NCBI RefSeq assembly: GCF_001861355.1
Contig: NZ_MASN01000035.1
Location: 310,001 to 374,000 of the forward strand
Direction of reading: 5' to 3'
DNA: 64,000 nt
Source of the DNA: Natrialba sp. SSL1
Lineage (GTDB): Archaea; Halobacteriota; Halobacteria; Halobacteriales; Natrialbaceae
The notes beneath the pieces were generated by a model that saw nothing but the letters and a program-made list of their open reading frames with translations, made no database searches and was not told the DNA's origin. Shown here in pieces: positions 62,500-64,000 of the stretch; position 1 is the first letter of the stretch, and every line of letters starts with the position of its first letter. The position numbers and the translations under genes are program-made.

Positions 62500-64000
62500 T
62501 TAGATCGCTTTCAGTGTCTCGTCGTCCGGTTCGTAGCACTGGCCGCCCATGAGTGCGTCCTGAATGGCGTCTTCGACGTCTTCCGCAGACGCCCCGGTGT
62601 CGGCGGCGACGGTGTCGACGAGTTCAGTGCGGTCAGCGCCGGAACCGTCGTCGAGCTCCTGCATGGTGTCGACGACGTACTCCTGCAGGTCGACGTCTTC
62701 GGCAGGGTCGTCCGCCTGTTCGTCGGCCGCGTCGTCGCTGTCCGATTCAGTCTGGTCGGCGTCGGACTCGGCGTCCGCTGTTTCGTCAGGCTCGACAGTC
62801 TCGTCTGTCTCGTCATTCGCATCGGGATCTGCTGCGTCTTCGCCAGTATCCGCGGCCTCCTCGTCTGCGCCTGCGTCATCGCCAACCGTCGACGCTGGCG
62901 GCTCGCCGAGTTCGTCGTCTGCATCGGTCGATGCCTCGCCAGTTGGCGACTCATCCGACGCTGGTTCCGACTCGTCGCTCGCGTCGTCCGCATCTGACTC
63001 CGACGGCACGTCGATATCTGCCTCGCCAGGGTCGTCGACCTCGGCACCCGTCGTGAACTCGGTGCCGAACTCGTCTTCGATCTGCTCGCGTTCCTCCTCG
63101 TCCATCTCGTACATGCCGGAGTCGCCGCCATCGAAGTCGCCGAGGGCGTCGTCCGAGTCAGCCGCAGCTTCGGTCTCCACCTCGGGCTCTGGCTCGGACT
63201 CAGACCCGGATTCAGGTTCCGATTCAGATTCGGAACCGTCGTCGAGCTCGGATTCCGTCTCGGCTACTGGTTCGGATTCGGTCTCGGCCTCGACCGCAGT
63301 TCCAGACTCGTCCTCGGCGTCGGCAGGACTCGTACTCGAGTCACCCTCGGACTCGTCGAACTCGACGGCAGCGGTCTCCGGCTCGCTCGTCGTCGCGGTG
63401 CCTGCAGCGGCTGCGGTTTCGTCGCCCGCGTCGGCCGTTGCTGCGATCGGTTCTGGTTCGGCGTCCTGCTCGCCAGCCTCGTCCGGTGCTCCCGTCTCGG
63501 CTGCAGCCGTGGGTGCGTGAGCCTCGAGGTCGAGGTCCTGATCGCCGACAGCCGCGAACGAGGCGAGCGCGTCGAACGTCGTGTCGTCACTGCCCATCTC
63601 GCCGGGCCGGGCTGCAAAGCCGCTGACCTCGTCGCGCTCGTCTGCGACGACCTCGACCGCTTCAGTAGCACAGTCGCGAAGCGCCGCGAGGTAGCCCGGC
63701 GTCGTGCCGTAGTGGTCCTGTGCGAGCGGGATGCCGGCTGCGAGCCCGGACTCGACGCCGGCCTCCTGAAGTGCGTCCGTCAGCGCGTCGCCGTGGGCAT
63801 CGACCGTCGCAGCCTCGGCGTAGGTACCGATCCGGTCGAGCGTCTGCTCAGCTGTACTGACGACCCATCGGTCGCGGGTCGCGGCGTCGACTTCGGCGAT
63901 GCTCTCCGGTCGGATAGAGGTGTAGACACGGTCGCCGTCCTCGGGTTCGAACGTTCGGGCCTTGCCCGAGACCGCGATGAACGCGGGTGGGGCGAGCTGT
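62500..64000 (-). CDS. RPA-associated protein (Rpap-like), 5' end cut by window edge
   Basis: The minus strand is open from the window edge to 62500, giving about 500 codons without the N-terminus. The visible part starts in an OB-fold-like domain (PAFIAVSGKARTFEPEDGD, VYTSIRPESIAEVDAATRDRWVV), which matches the haloarchaeal RPA-associated protein family (COG3390). A long acidic low-complexity linker (about 350 residues, rich in Glu, Ser, Asp and Ala) follows. The C-terminal 65 residues (EYVVDTMQELDDGSGADRTELVDTV ... QCYEPDDETLKAI, quoted in part) look like a winged-helix RPA C-terminal domain. Rpap partners with the single-strand binding protein RPA in repair and replication; rpa should lie just outside the window, to the right. 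Confidence 0.87.
   Translation of the reverse strand, partial: QLAPPAFIAVSGKARTFEPEDGDRVYTSIRPESIAEVDAATRDRWVVSTAEQTLDRIGTYAEAATVDAHGDALTDALQEAGVESGLAAGIPLAQDHYGTTPGYLAALRDCATEAVEVVADERDEVSGFAARPGEMGSDDTTFDALASFAAVGDQDLDLEAHAPTAAAETGAPDEAGEQDAEPEPIAATADAGDETAAAAGTATTSEPETAAVEFDESEGDSSTSPADAEDESGTAVEAETESEPVAETESELDDGSESESEPESGSESEPEPEVETEAAADSDDALGDFDGGDSGMYEMDEEEREQIEDEFGTEFTTGAEVDDPGEADIDVPSESDADDASDESEPASDESPTGEASTDADDELGEPPASTVGDDAGADEEAADTGEDAADPDANDETDETVEPDETADAESDADQTESDSDDAADEQADDPAEDVDLQEYVVDTMQELDDGSGADRTELVDTVAADTGASAEDVEDAIQDALMGGQCYEPDDETLKAI

Overview
The window is chromosomal DNA from an extremely halophilic archaeon (class Halobacteria). Three things point there: the proteome is strongly acidic (Asp/Glu runs in almost every protein), the DNA is GC-rich, and most genes have a TATA-like box about 25-30 bases upstream of the start codon with no Shine-Dalgarno site, as expected for leaderless haloarchaeal transcripts. 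Typical haloarchaeal families are present: a Bat-type HTH regulator, a three-subunit PccA/PccX/PccB carboxylase, an RPA-associated protein next to a phosphoesterase, Tat lipoboxes and a DUF5816-like zinc ribbon. The style of the low-complexity acidic insertions resembles Natrialbaceae, but genus cannot be fixed from sequence alone.

Layout. 1-2044: 3'-truncated type II/IV secretion (pilus) ATPase. 2.3-7.4 kb: SDR oxidoreductase, tRNA-Arg(CCT) flanked by T-arm-like inverted repeats, TatA, acyl-CoA dehydrogenase, peroxiredoxin, HD hydrolase, a small winged-helix protein and a XapX membrane protein. 7.5-12.4 kb: amidohydrolase and the succinate dehydrogenase operon sdhC-D-B-A (minus strand). 12.5-20.5 kb: aspartoacylase-like hydrolase, GNAT/zinc-ribbon protein, flippase, RimK ligase fused to a retropepsin-like domain, KatG. 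20.6-30.1 kb: an acidic solenoid-repeat protein, AlkA-like glycosylase, two membrane proteins, a Zn/Cd-type P1B ATPase, an HtpX-like protease, a Bat-type regulator and a Ser/Asp-tailed membrane protein. 30.2-32.9 kb: purine salvage (Hpt plus NCS2 permease) and a small lipoprotein. 33-36.4 kb: fatty-acid oxidation (acyl-CoA dehydrogenase, divergent from a 3-hydroxyacyl-CoA dehydrogenase/enoyl-CoA hydratase fusion). 36.5-44.6 kb: histidine kinase, cupin, NikR divergent from a creatininase-family enzyme, O-methyltransferase, M20 amidohydrolase, dCTP deaminase/dUTPase-like protein. 44.6-53.4 kb: enoyl-CoA hydratase/acyl-CoA ligase operon, methyltransferase, universal stress protein, a MoaD-like protein ending in Cys-Cys, and pccB-pccX-pccA. 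53.5-60.8 kb: NSS transporter, a solute-binding protein facing the livHMGF branched-chain amino-acid-type ABC operon. 61-64 kb: small hypothetical, phosphoesterase and a 5'-truncated RPA-associated protein.

The genes form a coherent heterotrophic set: acyl-CoA activation and beta-oxidation feed acetyl- and propionyl-CoA, propionyl-CoA carboxylase feeds succinyl-CoA, and succinate dehydrogenase feeds the respiratory chain. KatG and peroxiredoxin handle peroxides, and NikR and the P1B ATPase handle metals.

The most unusual object is the solute-binding protein at 55050-56327. Its signal peptide is followed by the C-terminal half of a LivK-type protein, then an acidic linker, then the N-terminal half, so it reads as a circular permutation. 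A 27-bp tandem repeat lies just downstream. Other unexplained signals are an overrepresented palindrome (ACTCGAGT) in intergenic DNA, inverted tRNA T-arm copies beside tRNA-Arg, and in-frame low-complexity expansions inside conserved enzymes.
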